Assembly: GCA_913054375.1 (NCBI GenBank)
Contig: CAJXIQ010000007.1
Coordinates: 1 to 32,606, forward strand
DNA: 32,606 nucleotides
Direction of reading: 5' to 3'
From: an uncultured Bacteroidota bacterium
Lineage (GTDB): Bacteria; Bacteroidota; Bacteroidia; NS11-12g; UBA9320
A model generated the notes under the pieces. It was not told the DNA's origin, ran no database searches, and saw only the letters and a program-made list of their open reading frames with translations. The translations under genes and the position numbers were made by a program. Each line of letters starts with the position of its first letter. Within the stretch, counting starts at the first letter, position 1. Below, piece by piece: positions 1-9,212 of this stretch.

Positions 1-448
1 CGTCTTGTGCAGATTGGGCAATGGTTTGCAGTGACGTGTTTTCAATACTAGATAGAACCAGAGAATGATACCTACAAACATGAAACGGGGATATGATTTC
101 ATGAAACAAGGGATGTCTTCTATCATAGGTCAAAACACTGGTTTTGCCGTGCATAGGGTAGCTGGCCTTACCGAGAGTTGCTCCAAAATATTCACCTATT
201 GCTTGCATGCCTAGGCATACGCCAAATAGGGGCATTTGATCGTGATACAACTGGATTATTTCCATCATTTTACCAGCATTTTTTGGTTCTCCAGGTCCGG
301 GGGAAAAGATAATACCGGTATATTTATTGGCGATGGTAGCTGTATCTATGTCGTCATTTCGGACCACTTCCACTGCAGCTCCGCAGCGGCAGAAATAGTC
401 ATACAGGTTGTAGGTAAATGAGTCGTAATTGTCTAGCAGAAGAAGCAC
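1..448 (-). CDS. pabA/trpG: Glutamine amidotransferase, anthranilate/aminodeoxychorismate synthase component II (PabA/TrpG), 3' end truncated by window edge
   Basis: Minus-strand translation from GTG at 448 reads M-L-L-L-L-D-N-Y-D-S-F-T-Y-N-L..., later FSPGPGEPKNAG and LFGVCLGMQAIGEYFGA (class I GATase with nucleophile Cys) and YHSLVL. Not in the ORF track, probably because it is partial. Confidence 0.88.
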   Translation of the reverse strand, partial: MLLLLDNYDSFTYNLYDYFCRCGAAVEVVRNDDIDTATIANKYTGIIFSPGPGEPKNAGKMMEIIQLYHDQMPLFGVCLGMQAIGEYFGATLGKASYPMHGKTSVLTYDRRHPLFHEIISPFHVCRYHSLVLSSIENTSLQTIAQSAQD

Positions 449-452
449 AGCA

Positions 453-460
453 CAAAAATA
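453..460 (-). promoter_or_regulatory. Bacteroidota -7 element TATTTTTG, 4 nt upstream of the pabA-like GTG start
   Basis: Minus strand TATTTTTG-TGCT-GTG; exact match to TAnnTTTG. No clear -33 TTG at the right spacing. Confidence 0.45.
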
Positions 461-514
461 CAGCCGTAAAAATAGAGCAGCTACCTATTATTGTATTTAA
501 TTCGTATCGCGCGT

Positions 515-2491
515 ATGGATTTTAATAAATTTAACACATATGATTCGGCCAAACTAAGGGAGCTATATACCTCACTGGTAAAACCGCGTATGATAGAAAA
601 GAAAATGCTCAAGCTCCTCAGGCAGGGACAAGTAAGCAAGTGGTTTAGTGGAATAGGACAAGAGGCCATAGCGGTAGGGGCTACTTTGGCGCTAGAACCT
701 GATGAGTATATTATGCCGCTCCACCGAAACTTGGGCGTATTCACAAGCAGAGGTATTCCACTAAAGAGATTACTTCATCAGTGGCAAGGGAATAAAGAAG
801 GTTTTACCAATGGGAGAGACCGTTCTTTTCATTTTGGTACAAACGAATACCACATAGCTGGTATGATTTCACACTTGGGAGCCATGTTAAGCGTGGCAGA
901 CGGTGTTGCTCTTGCCAATAAGCTAGAAGGTAAAGGAAAGGTTACGCTTGCTTTTAGCGGCGATGGGGGTACAAGTGAAGGCGAATTTCACGAGGCTTTG
1001 AATCTTGCAGCGGTATGGGATTTGCCAGTTATATTTTTAATAGAAAATAATGGGTACGGACTCTCAACTCCGTCTATAGATCAATTTAGGTGTAAGAATT
1101 TGGCAGACAAGGGGATAGGGTATGGCATTGAAAGTAAGACTATAGACGGGAACAACGTCTTAGAGGTGTACGCTGAGGTTTCTGCTATTGCACAAGATTT
1201 ACGTGAAAATCCACGACCTTTTTTATTGGAATGCAAGACCTTTAGAATGCGTGGTCACGAGGAAGCTAGTGGTACAAAATATGTTCCCAAAGAACTTATG
1301 AACGAGTGGGCAAAAAAAGATCCCATACATACGTTCGAAAAGTACTTGGTGGATAATAATTATCTTGTTGATAGTGAGATAGTTGATATCAAAAAAGCCA
1401 TTACAGATGAAATAAATGATGCCGTAGAAATTCTGAAGGTCAAAGAGACAATAGCTGTGGATACAGAGGCAGAAATAAGGGAGATATACAAGTCATATTC
1501 ACCTGTTGCGATTGAGGCGCAAGGCGAGAAGACCGAAATACGTTTTATTGATGCCATTCAAGATGGATTGAAAACGGCAATGCATAAGTATGACAACTTG
1601 GTACTAATGGGTCAAGACATTGGTGATTATGGTGGTGTTTTTAAAATAACAGATGGGTTTGTTGCTACGTTTGGTCATGACAGGGTGCGGAACACCCCTA
1701 TTTGTGAGGCAGCTCCCTTAGGTGCTGCACTGGGACTATCTATAGGGGGTAAGAAAGCAATGGTAGAGATGCAGTTCGCAGATTTTGTGAGTTGCGGATT
1801 TAACCAGATAGCAAATAATTTAGCAAAAACCTACTATCGTTGGGGGCAAAATAGTGATGTGGTGATCCGTATGCCTACGGGAGGCGGAGCTGCGGCAGGG
1901 CCTTTCCACAGCCAGAGCAATGAAGCGTGGTTTTTTCACTTACCCGGACTCAAAATAGTTTATCCGAGTACTCCTTCAGATGCGAAAGGGTTACTTCTCG
2001 CAGCTTTTGAAGACCCTAATCCAGTGTTGTTTTTTGAGCACAAGGGTATGTACAGGAGTTTACGAGAAGAAGTTCACAAAGAGGAGTTTACCATAGAAAT
2101 AGGTAAGGCAAGACTGGTGCAAGAAGGTAAAGATATCACCTTTATTACTTATGGGCTAGCCGTAAAGTGGTGTGAGGATGTGGTAGCTGAGTTAGGCATA
2201 GATGCCTGTATAGTAGATCTTCGTACATTGTTGCCTTGGGATAAGGAAGCAGTGCGTGATGCAGTAGCCAAAACAGGTAAGGTGATTGTGGTACATGAGG
2301 ATACACTTGAAGGAGGTATTGGCGGAGAAATAGCGGCTTGGATTGGTGAGCACTGCTTTACCAGTTTAGATGCTCCTGTGATGCGAGTGGGCAGTCTCGA
2401 TACACCAATCCCGTTTAATGCAGATTTAGAGGTTAACTTTATGGGCCAGAGCAGGCTAAAAGAGAAAGTCAGGGTATTGTTGGGTTGGTGA
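515..2491 (+). CDS. Fused alpha+beta E1 component of 2-oxoacid dehydrogenase (branched-chain/acetoin/pyruvate type), thiamine-diphosphate dependent
   Basis: ORF 491..2491; ATG at 515 preferred over TTG at 491. GDGGTSEGEFHEALNLAAVW...ENNGYGLSTP (E1 alpha TPP motif), then LVLMGQDIGDYGGVFKIT...VEMQFADF (E1 beta). Confidence 0.9.
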   Translation: MDFNKFNTYDSAKLRELYTSLVKPRMIEKKMLKLLRQGQVSKWFSGIGQEAIAVGATLALEPDEYIMPLHRNLGVFTSRGIPLKRLLHQWQGNKEGFTNGRDRSFHFGTNEYHIAGMISHLGAMLSVADGVALANKLEGKGKVTLAFSGDGGTSEGEFHEALNLAAVWDLPVIFLIENNGYGLSTPSIDQFRCKNLADKGIGYGIESKTIDGNNVLEVYAEVSAIAQDLRENPRPFLLECKTFRMRGHEEASGTKYVPKELMNEWAKKDPIHTFEKYLVDNNYLVDSEIVDIKKAITDEINDAVEILKVKETIAVDTEAEIREIYKSYSPVAIEAQGEKTEIRFIDAIQDGLKTAMHKYDNLVLMGQDIGDYGGVFKITDGFVATFGHDRVRNTPICEAAPLGAALGLSIGGKKAMVEMQFADFVSCGFNQIANNLAKTYYRWGQNSDVVIRMPTGGGAAAGPFHSQSNEAWFFHLPGLKIVYPSTPSDAKGLLLAAFEDPNPVLFFEHKGMYRSLREEVHKEEFTIEIGKARLVQEGKDITFITYGLAVKWCEDVVAELGIDACIVDLRTLLPWDKEAVRDAVAKTGKVIVVHEDTLEGGIGGEIAAWIGEHCFTSLDAPVMRVGSLDTPIPFNADLEVNFMGQSRLKEKVRVLLGW

Positions 2492-2492
2492 G

Positions 2493-2522
2493 ATTTGGTC
2501 GTTATCTTTAATTAAACCAAAT
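2493..2522. repeat. 7-bp inverted repeat ATTTGGT-N16-ACCAAAT upstream of feoA
   Basis: ATTTGGT 2493-2499 and ACCAAAT 2516-2522; overlaps a weak promoter-like TTTA-N19-CATCTTTG. Confidence 0.4.
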
Positions 2523-2547
2523 AAAAATACATCTTTGCGGTAGTCAA

Positions 2548-2787
2548 GTGAAACTTACTGAACTACACATAGGGAAAATCGGTAGAATACGATCTGTAGC
2601 AGACTCTCCTTTCAAGGAAAAGCTACAAGAAATGGGCTGTATACCGGGATCGCTTATCAAACCTATTCTTAAAGCTCCGTTGGGAGATCCGATTGCTTAT
2701 GAACTAGAAGAATACACATTAAGTATGCGCAAGAATGAGGCAGAAACAATTGAAATTCGGCCATTAGATCCAATTTTTGCTACCTAA
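2548..2787 (+). CDS. feoA: Ferrous iron transport protein A (FeoA)
   Basis: 79 aa, GTG start; small SH3-like FeoA domain (LHIGKIGRIRSV...LQEMGCIPGS), immediately upstream of feoB. Confidence 0.9.
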   Translation: MKLTELHIGKIGRIRSVADSPFKEKLQEMGCIPGSLIKPILKAPLGDPIAYELEEYTLSMRKNEAETIEIRPLDPIFAT

Positions 2788-2795
2788 TTAAGCAA

Positions 2796-4655
2796 ATGTC
2801 TGACAATAAGAAAATCAAGATAGTACTAGCAGGGAACCCAAATTGTGGTAAATCCTCACTCTTCAATAGTCTTACGGGCCTAAAGCAAAAAATTACCAAT
2901 GTGCCAGGGACTACCATAGAAAATAAGGTAGGTAGATTTGCTATTGAAGATAGTTTTATAGACCTAATAGATACGCCAGGAACCTATTCCTTCAATCCAA
3001 AAAGTTTAGATGAGAAAGAAGCGGTGAAGGTGTTTTTTGAGGACCCGCTTCCAGATGCGATTTTATACGTTGCGGACGCAGCTAATCTGAAACGAAACTT
3101 GTTCTACTTTAGTCAGTTAGCGCAGCATGGCATTCCTATGGTTTTGGCTCTTACGATGCTAGATATTGCTGATTTTAAGGGTTTTGAGATTGATATAGAT
3201 CGGCTGGAAAAGGAACTAGGTATTCGCATATATAAAGTAAATGCACGAACAGGAGATGGCATCGCAGAGTTGAAAAAAGCGCTAGGTCAAGACCAGTTTG
3301 CTCCGCACTATGCTTTTGGTAGTAAGGAGGACCATACACATGAAAGTCATTTTGTTTCCATTAATAAACTACTCAATAAGACCACTACATTAAAATCTAA
3401 AAGAGAGTTGGTCTCCAATAAAATAGATGCATGGGCTACACATCCTATTTTGGGATATCTTATGTTTTTGGTGGTACTGTTGGTTATCTTTCAGAGCGTA
3501 TTTAGCTTAGCGGCCTATCCTATGGACTGGATAGAAAACGGATTCTCCCTACTCAGTGAGTGGCTTTCCGCTGTGCTTCCTGACGGATGGCTTAAAAAAT
3601 TGGTCATAAATGGTCTAGTAGCTGGCGTAGCAGGTGTTGTTGTATTTGTACCTCAGATTGCAATTCTGTTTTTCTTTATGGGACTGCTAGAGGATACAGG
3701 ATATATGGCTCGTGTTAGTTTTATTATGGATAAGATGTTACGGGGGCTGGGTCTTAGTGGTAAGTCTGTGGTTCCTCTACTGAGTGGTGCTGCTTGCGCT
3801 ATACCTGCAATAATGAGTACGCGAAACATCGAAAACTGGAAAGATAGATTGATCACGATAATGGTGACCCCGCTGATGAGTTGCTCAGCGAGACTACCCG
3901 TTTACACTTTACTTATTAGTATGGCTATACCTAGTGACCAATATGTAGGGATAGTCAGTGTACAGGCGCTTCTAATGCTAGGCATGTATGTTTTGGGTAC
4001 TGCTGCTGCTCTTGTAGCCGCTGTAGTTTTTAAATGGATTATACGACACGATGTGCCGTCATATTTTATAATGGAGTTGCCCGTTTACCATGTTCCACGG
4101 TGGGGCAATATTTGGATTAATATGTGGCAAAAATCGCGCAGTTTTGTTACAGAAGCGGGTAAAGTTATACTTGTAGTTTCTGTAGTGCTATGGTTTCTAG
4201 CAAGCTACGGCCCTAAGACTGATCAAACGTTCAGTATACAAGAATCTGAAAAACTGGTAGAAAGCTACGCCGGTCACTTCGGAAAAACACTAGAGCCTGC
4301 CATACTGCCTATTGGATTCAATTGGAAAATAGGGATTTCACTGATCACTTCATTTGCTGCTAGGGAAGTATTTGTAGGGACAATGAGTACGATATACAGC
4401 GTAGGAGATGAAGATAATTTTGAGCAAATACGGGATAAAATGAGGAAAGACACATTGGCTAACGGTAAGCCCGTTTATTCCCTAGGGGTAGTACTTTCTC
4501 TTATGGTATTTTATGCATTTGCTATGCAGTGTATGGGTACGTTAGCTGTTGTTTACAAGGAAACCAAATCTTGGAAATGGCCGGTTATACAATTTGTTTA
4601 CATGACATCATTAGCCTATTTAGGCAGTTGGATTACCTTCAATTTATTTGGCTAA
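2796..4655 (+). CDS. feoB: Ferrous iron transport protein B (FeoB)
   Basis: 619 aa; G1 GNPNCGKSSLFNSLTG, G3 DTPG, polytopic gate domain with SFIMDKMLRGLGLSGKSVVPLLSGAACAIPAIMSTR. Confidence 0.95.
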   Translation: MSDNKKIKIVLAGNPNCGKSSLFNSLTGLKQKITNVPGTTIENKVGRFAIEDSFIDLIDTPGTYSFNPKSLDEKEAVKVFFEDPLPDAILYVADAANLKRNLFYFSQLAQHGIPMVLALTMLDIADFKGFEIDIDRLEKELGIRIYKVNARTGDGIAELKKALGQDQFAPHYAFGSKEDHTHESHFVSINKLLNKTTTLKSKRELVSNKIDAWATHPILGYLMFLVVLLVIFQSVFSLAAYPMDWIENGFSLLSEWLSAVLPDGWLKKLVINGLVAGVAGVVVFVPQIAILFFFMGLLEDTGYMARVSFIMDKMLRGLGLSGKSVVPLLSGAACAIPAIMSTRNIENWKDRLITIMVTPLMSCSARLPVYTLLISMAIPSDQYVGIVSVQALLMLGMYVLGTAAALVAAVVFKWIIRHDVPSYFIMELPVYHVPRWGNIWINMWQKSRSFVTEAGKVILVVSVVLWFLASYGPKTDQTFSIQESEKLVESYAGHFGKTLEPAILPIGFNWKIGISLITSFAAREVFVGTMSTIYSVGDEDNFEQIRDKMRKDTLANGKPVYSLGVVLSLMVFYAFAMQCMGTLAVVYKETKSWKWPVIQFVYMTSLAYLGSWITFNLFG

Positions 4656-7600
4656 TAATGGGGATCACCAGTTTTACTTCTGTTCCTTTGGTTCCGTCTT
4701 TGTTCTGAATATCATTGATTATAACATCGTAGTCTCCTTTCCCTTCACTGAGTATCTTAAGACGTTCTTGTGTAAGGTTCATTCCAGTAGAGTTATGTGT
4801 AGAGCTCCTTCTGGCGTTCATAATACGTGCTGCTTCTCGTCCTATCCCATTGTCAATTATAGTGCAGAGTAGGTGCTGTTTCTCCTTAGATATTAGAATG
4901 TCTAATTTGCGATTATCTTGTTTGGGTAGTAGTCCGTGTATGATGCTGTTTTCGATGTACGGTTGTATCAACATGGTAGGCATATTGGCCATTTCTAAGT
5001 CCTCTATGTTCCGAGTCTTAATGGTATAGTCTAGGTTATTATCCATCCTCATTTTTTCCATCTCCAGGTAGAGGTCTAATCCTGCTATTTCTGCAGCTAT
5101 ACTAATGTATTTGAGCCTGCTATTTTGGAGTATTTTTCTCATGAGACTGGCAAATTTGCTTAAGTAGGTATATGCTTCTCGTGGTTCTTTTTTTAAAATG
5201 AAATACTGTATACTATTGAGTGAATTAAAGATAAAATGTGGATTCATTTGACTCCGCAGTGCTGTTAGCTCAGAGTCAACAAGTTGAAGTTTATAGGAGC
5301 GTTTAATCTCACGTGTTCTGTATCTAAATAGCGCTGCGATTAGTCCAGCAAGGATCCCTGTGGTGAGTAGTATAAACCACCAGCGTTGCCATATTGGTGG
5401 CATTACCTGAATTTTTAACGGATCTGACATACCAGACCAGTTGCCAAATTCATCATTGGCTTCTACAATAAACGTATAGCTTCCTGGAGCTAGAATTGGA
5501 TATACCGCTGTGTTACTTGCTCTAGCATCTACCCAATCTTCGTCTAGTCCTTGTAGCTTGTAGCGGTAGGCTACACCACTAGGATTTGCATAGTATAGTG
5601 AGATAAAGTCAATCTCCAATCTACTTTTCAGGAAGCCAAGAGTGATACTGCTTTCTGTCTTTTTGGTAAAGGTACCCCGCAGATCTGTTAGCATAACATT
5701 GCGAGTAGAAGTATCAAAAAGGATCTGATCTGGATTAAAAATATTAAGTCCGTTCACACCGCCAAAGTAGAATGTACCTGTGCTACTTTTCTGAAAAGCC
5801 CCTTCGTTAAATTCTGTACTCTGCAGATAATGCACGGGTTTAAAGTTTGTATAGGTGTTTTTGTATAGGTTATAATTGACAAGTCCGTCGTTAGTAGAAA
5901 GCCATACAGAACCTATGGTATCATAAAGCACACCGTAGACAATGTTATTTATTAGTCCATCTACCTCAGATATACTACTAAATGTCTTTGTATGTAGGTC
6001 ATATATATTAAGGCCGCCGCCATACGTTCCTATAAGCAGGGTGTCATTATTTACCCACTCAAGACACATAAGATTATTGTTGCTAATGCTGCTGGAGTCC
6101 TCTGCATCGTGTTTTAAAATTTCAAAACGTTTCGTGTTAAGATCAAACAATTGTAAACCGCCTCTAAAACTGGCTATTACTAGTTTGTCCTCCGTTGGAT
6201 GCTCTATTATTTCGTATATGGAATTGTTTTTGTGTAATGAATCAGCTTGATAATGCTTAAAATGGTTGGTGTTCGAATCCTTTCCAGAGAGGCCTACGTT
6301 GGTGCCGAGCCAAATTGTTCCATACTTGTCTTCGAATATGGATCTGATGGTATTATTATTTAGGTTTCCTTGCTGCACACTGGCTACCTGCTTATTATAA
6401 CCAGTTTTGGGATCAAAAATGAATAGTCCTTCAGTTGGAGTACCTATCCAATAGGTACCTTTTGTATCTTGCAAGATGCTTCGTACAGACTCAGATTCTG
6501 AGTTTCCGGCTCCTAGTTTTGGATATATGCGCTCTATGTTATTATTGGCATCGAGTTTGACAAGACCGGAGCCGAGTGTACCCAACCAAATACTTGCGTT
6601 TTGATCTTCGTAGGTAAAGTATACATTGTTGCCATAGGTTATACCGTCCAGGTCGAAATATTGGAGCAAATCAAACTTACTTAATTGTGGGGCATACTTA
6701 CTCACCCCTGATATGGTACCTAACCACACTATATTGTCTCGGTCTACAAAGAGGTGATTCACTTTATCACTCACCAATGAGTATGGCCTTAACTGGTTGG
6801 AGCGGTATAATCGTACGGTTAGGTCTTCTTCTAAAAGCATAAGGCCACCATCCGATCCTACCCATGCTCTCTTCCCGTCCTGGATTATATTATTTATCTG
6901 CTTCACATACCGCTTTCTTGGAGGCAATTCTATTGGGTGTAAGCGAGATTCATCTGTAAGAAGAAAAAGCCCATTTTTGCTCCCTATAAGGATGCTTTGA
7001 TTAAATGCGCACAGTGCATTGAATGCATATTTTTCATTGGTTTCGTAGATTATCTTGGCTTTATGTAAATTGGTAGCGATGAGCGCATTTTTGGTCAGTA
7101 GGTAGAGGCTGTCTTTGTGCACCATCATCGCCTCTATTTCAGTATCAGCCAATTGGGCTATCTGTACCTTTCGTATCTTTTTTTCGCTATAAAAATATTC
7201 CCACAAACCACCGCCATCAGTATCTATGATAAGTCTGTCTTGGTATAGAAGAAGTTGTTCTATGGGGTAATCGTAGTTTGCATCTTGGGTATTTAGGGCT
7301 ATGTGAGAAAATACATAGCTATCGGTATTAAGAATATCGATGGTTCCTAAATTGGTTCCTATATAGATAGTGTTACCCTTGGTGGCCAAGGTGGTGATGT
7401 AGCTATCTGATAACGAATTCCTACTACTTTCTCTGTGCTTAAAAATTTTGAAGGACTTACCATCGTATCGATGTAAACCTTCTGCTGTTGCGATCCATAT
7501 ATAGCCTTTATGGTCTTGTGTAAATGCGGTAATGGTACCCATAGATAGGCCATCGTCTACAGTGATATTCTGGAAACGAATATTATTGGACTGGTTTTGA

Positions 7601-7662
7601 GCGTTACTAAGTAAGCCCAAACTCAAGAGTATAATTGCGTATATGATCTTTATTCTATGCAC
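4639..7662 (-). CDS. Two-component regulator propeller sensor histidine kinase (Reg_prop + Y_Y_Y + LytS-type His_kinase)
   Basis: 1007 aa, GTG start; repeated propeller motifs (GYIWIATAEGLHRYDG, NIVWLGTISGVSKY), TM segment, LRSQMNPHFIFNSLNSIQYF and IIDNGIGREAA. Confidence 0.92.
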   Translation of the reverse strand: MHRIKIIYAIILLSLGLLSNAQNQSNNIRFQNITVDDGLSMGTITAFTQDHKGYIWIATAEGLHRYDGKSFKIFKHRESSRNSLSDSYITTLATKGNTIYIGTNLGTIDILNTDSYVFSHIALNTQDANYDYPIEQLLLYQDRLIIDTDGGGLWEYFYSEKKIRKVQIAQLADTEIEAMMVHKDSLYLLTKNALIATNLHKAKIIYETNEKYAFNALCAFNQSILIGSKNGLFLLTDESRLHPIELPPRKRYVKQINNIIQDGKRAWVGSDGGLMLLEEDLTVRLYRSNQLRPYSLVSDKVNHLFVDRDNIVWLGTISGVSKYAPQLSKFDLLQYFDLDGITYGNNVYFTYEDQNASIWLGTLGSGLVKLDANNNIERIYPKLGAGNSESESVRSILQDTKGTYWIGTPTEGLFIFDPKTGYNKQVASVQQGNLNNNTIRSIFEDKYGTIWLGTNVGLSGKDSNTNHFKHYQADSLHKNNSIYEIIEHPTEDKLVIASFRGGLQLFDLNTKRFEILKHDAEDSSSISNNNLMCLEWVNNDTLLIGTYGGGLNIYDLHTKTFSSISEVDGLINNIVYGVLYDTIGSVWLSTNDGLVNYNLYKNTYTNFKPVHYLQSTEFNEGAFQKSSTGTFYFGGVNGLNIFNPDQILFDTSTRNVMLTDLRGTFTKKTESSITLGFLKSRLEIDFISLYYANPSGVAYRYKLQGLDEDWVDARASNTAVYPILAPGSYTFIVEANDEFGNWSGMSDPLKIQVMPPIWQRWWFILLTTGILAGLIAALFRYRTREIKRSYKLQLVDSELTALRSQMNPHFIFNSLNSIQYFILKKEPREAYTYLSKFASLMRKILQNSRLKYISIAAEIAGLDLYLEMEKMRMDNNLDYTIKTRNIEDLEMANMPTMLIQPYIENSIIHGLLPKQDNRKLDILISKEKQHLLCTIIDNGIGREAARIMNARRSSTHNSTGMNLTQERLKILSEGKGDYDVIINDIQNKDGTKGTEVKLVIPIISQIN

Positions 7663-8368
7663 TGCCGAGGGCAGCTAAGAAGGTGTCTTTTCTTCTTTTA
7701 GAAACGCTAACATGGTCTCCATTAGACATCACTGCATATCTGCCATTGCCACGAATGTAGGTTTTTATCTCCGCAAGATTTATGAGGTATGACTTGTGGC
7801 TTCTAAAAAAATTGAACCCATCCAATCGGTTTTCGTATTCTTTTAAATTTTTGGAAGTAGTAATGCGGGATCCATTTTTCAAGTAAAAGTAGGTGTATGC
7901 TCCATCCCCTTTACAGTATAGAATATCTTCTGTTTTCAGAAATGAAAGCCCTTTGTTATTCGAAATGGAGATTTGGCCTGTTTTAATGCTTGCTTTATTA
8001 TAGAGAGCAGTTTGTCTAACACGAACTCTATCTACTGCACCTTGCAGATGCTCTATGCATACAGGTTTTAGTAAGTAGTCTATAGCCTCGGAGCGAAAAG
8101 CCTTTACAGCGTGTTCTTCATGGCCAGTGACAAAAATTACGTTTTGATTTTTGTTTTTTAAGCTTTCAAGTACCTGAAAACCATCGCCATCTGCTAAGTG
8201 AATATCTAAGAAAATTAGGTCAGGGTGATGCTCATCAATTGCGCGGATACCCTCAAGCACACCATCTGCTGTGCCTACGATTTGTACATTTTCTACAAAT
8301 GAATCAAGGAGTAACTCTAGGTTTTCTCTACTTTTTCTCTCGTCGTCTATGATTACAGCTTTTAACAT
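7655..8368 (-). CDS. LytTR-family response regulator
   Basis: Receiver domain VIIDDE...LIFLDIHLADGDGF plus C-terminal LytTR domain (ILYCKGDGAYTYFYLKNGSRITTSKNLKEYE); overlaps kinase start by 8 nt (GTGCATAG). Confidence 0.93.
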   Translation of the reverse strand: MLKAVIIDDERKSRENLELLLDSFVENVQIVGTADGVLEGIRAIDEHHPDLIFLDIHLADGDGFQVLESLKNKNQNVIFVTGHEEHAVKAFRSEAIDYLLKPVCIEHLQGAVDRVRVRQTALYNKASIKTGQISISNNKGLSFLKTEDILYCKGDGAYTYFYLKNGSRITTSKNLKEYENRLDGFNFFRSHKSYLINLAEIKTYIRGNGRYAVMSNGDHVSVSKRRKDTFLAALGSA

Positions 8369-8404
8369 GGTTTTCTTACTTTTAGTTGATTAAACAAAAT
8401 GGAA

Positions 8405-9004
8405 CTAGTACTTGATAAATTTACGCGTCTCAACGTGCCGATCAGGGTAGGTCAATTGTATAGTATAAACTCCTGGCGTTAGGTCGGTTACCGTTACTAC
8501 AGGGGTGAAGTCTCCTTGTTTTTTTATTTGCCCAATACGATTGGTTATTTGCAGTGTTTGCGGTGGCTGCTCGGCTCTTATATGCAGCTCATTTACCGCA
8601 GGGTTCGGATAAATATCAAACGTTACTTTATATGTTTTTTTAAAAGCGGCTATTGCATGACCTGCTCTAATTTGGTATCCATTCTTCAGTTTGTTTTTGG
8701 ACCCTCCCATATCTTGATTACCTTGATATGCTCCGCTGTATTGGCGGTCATCGTCTCCACCGCCACCTTGACCATCCCAATCCTCATACACCAATGTATC
8801 ATCTACTTGGTTTTTAGCCGTGGGTATATCGTATTTGTTCTCTGTAGTATTACTATCTAACAGGGTAATACTAGCCTTCTTTGGATTTTTTTTACCGTTT
8901 TTATCTTTATCGCCCCCTTCTGCCGTAGCGCAAGAGATACTAGCCACTGCTACCAGCATAAATGCTGTGAGTAGAAAGCGAAATGTATTCTGCGATTTTG
9001 TCAT
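8405..9004 (-). CDS. Secreted T9SS type A sorting-domain protein with Gly/Asp-rich linker
   Basis: ORF 8405..9052; ATG at 9004 (MTKSQNTFRFLLTAFMLVAVASISC) gives a signal peptide. C-terminus DIYPNPAVNELHI...GVYTIQLTYPDRHVETRKFIKY is a typical type IX sorting domain. Confidence 0.85.
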   Translation of the reverse strand: MTKSQNTFRFLLTAFMLVAVASISCATAEGGDKDKNGKKNPKKASITLLDSNTTENKYDIPTAKNQVDDTLVYEDWDGQGGGGDDDRQYSGAYQGNQDMGGSKNKLKNGYQIRAGHAIAAFKKTYKVTFDIYPNPAVNELHIRAEQPPQTLQITNRIGQIKKQGDFTPVVTVTDLTPGVYTIQLTYPDRHVETRKFIKY

Positions 9005-9109
9005 ATCGTAAATATAACGAGAAATAGTTTGAAATGATATGACCCAGTTCATAAAAGGTCTTTTGGACTTGAACAGCGGTCAGAAATGACACAACACAGA
9101 TATTCAGTT

Positions 9110-9139
9110 AAAAGGAAAAGAGAGCCAGTTGACTCTCTT
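9110..9139 (-). terminator. Rho-independent terminator downstream of the TonB gene
   Basis: Minus strand AAGAGAGTC-AACT-GGCTCTCTT followed by TTCCTTTT; 9-bp stem with one G.U pair and a tetraloop. Confidence 0.75.
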
Positions 9140-9212
9140 CATTTAAAAAATGTTACGTTTATGAAAATGTCCTTATTCAAATGATAAGCCAACTATTCAG
9201 GATAACTCTAGC

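Noticed and set aside
236-421. 61-aa plus-strand ORF
   Set aside because: Antisense to the well-supported GATase (pabA/trpG-like) reading frame.
491-514. TTG-initiated N-terminal extension of the E1 dehydrogenase
   Set aside because: ATG at 515 gives a normal N-terminus; the extension sits in the short divergent promoter region with pabA.
4613-4624. GCCTATTTAGGC hairpin near the 3' end of feoB as terminator for the kinase
   Set aside because: Stem only 4-5 bp and no T tract on the minus strand.
5942-6250. 102-aa plus-strand ORF inside the sensor kinase
   Set aside because: Antisense shadow of a clear 1007-aa propeller kinase; no recognisable domain.
8516-9011. Plus-strand ORFs 8516-8860 and 8820-9011
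   Set aside because: Antisense to the T9SS sorting-domain protein; hydrophobic composition is a by-product of the opposite strand.
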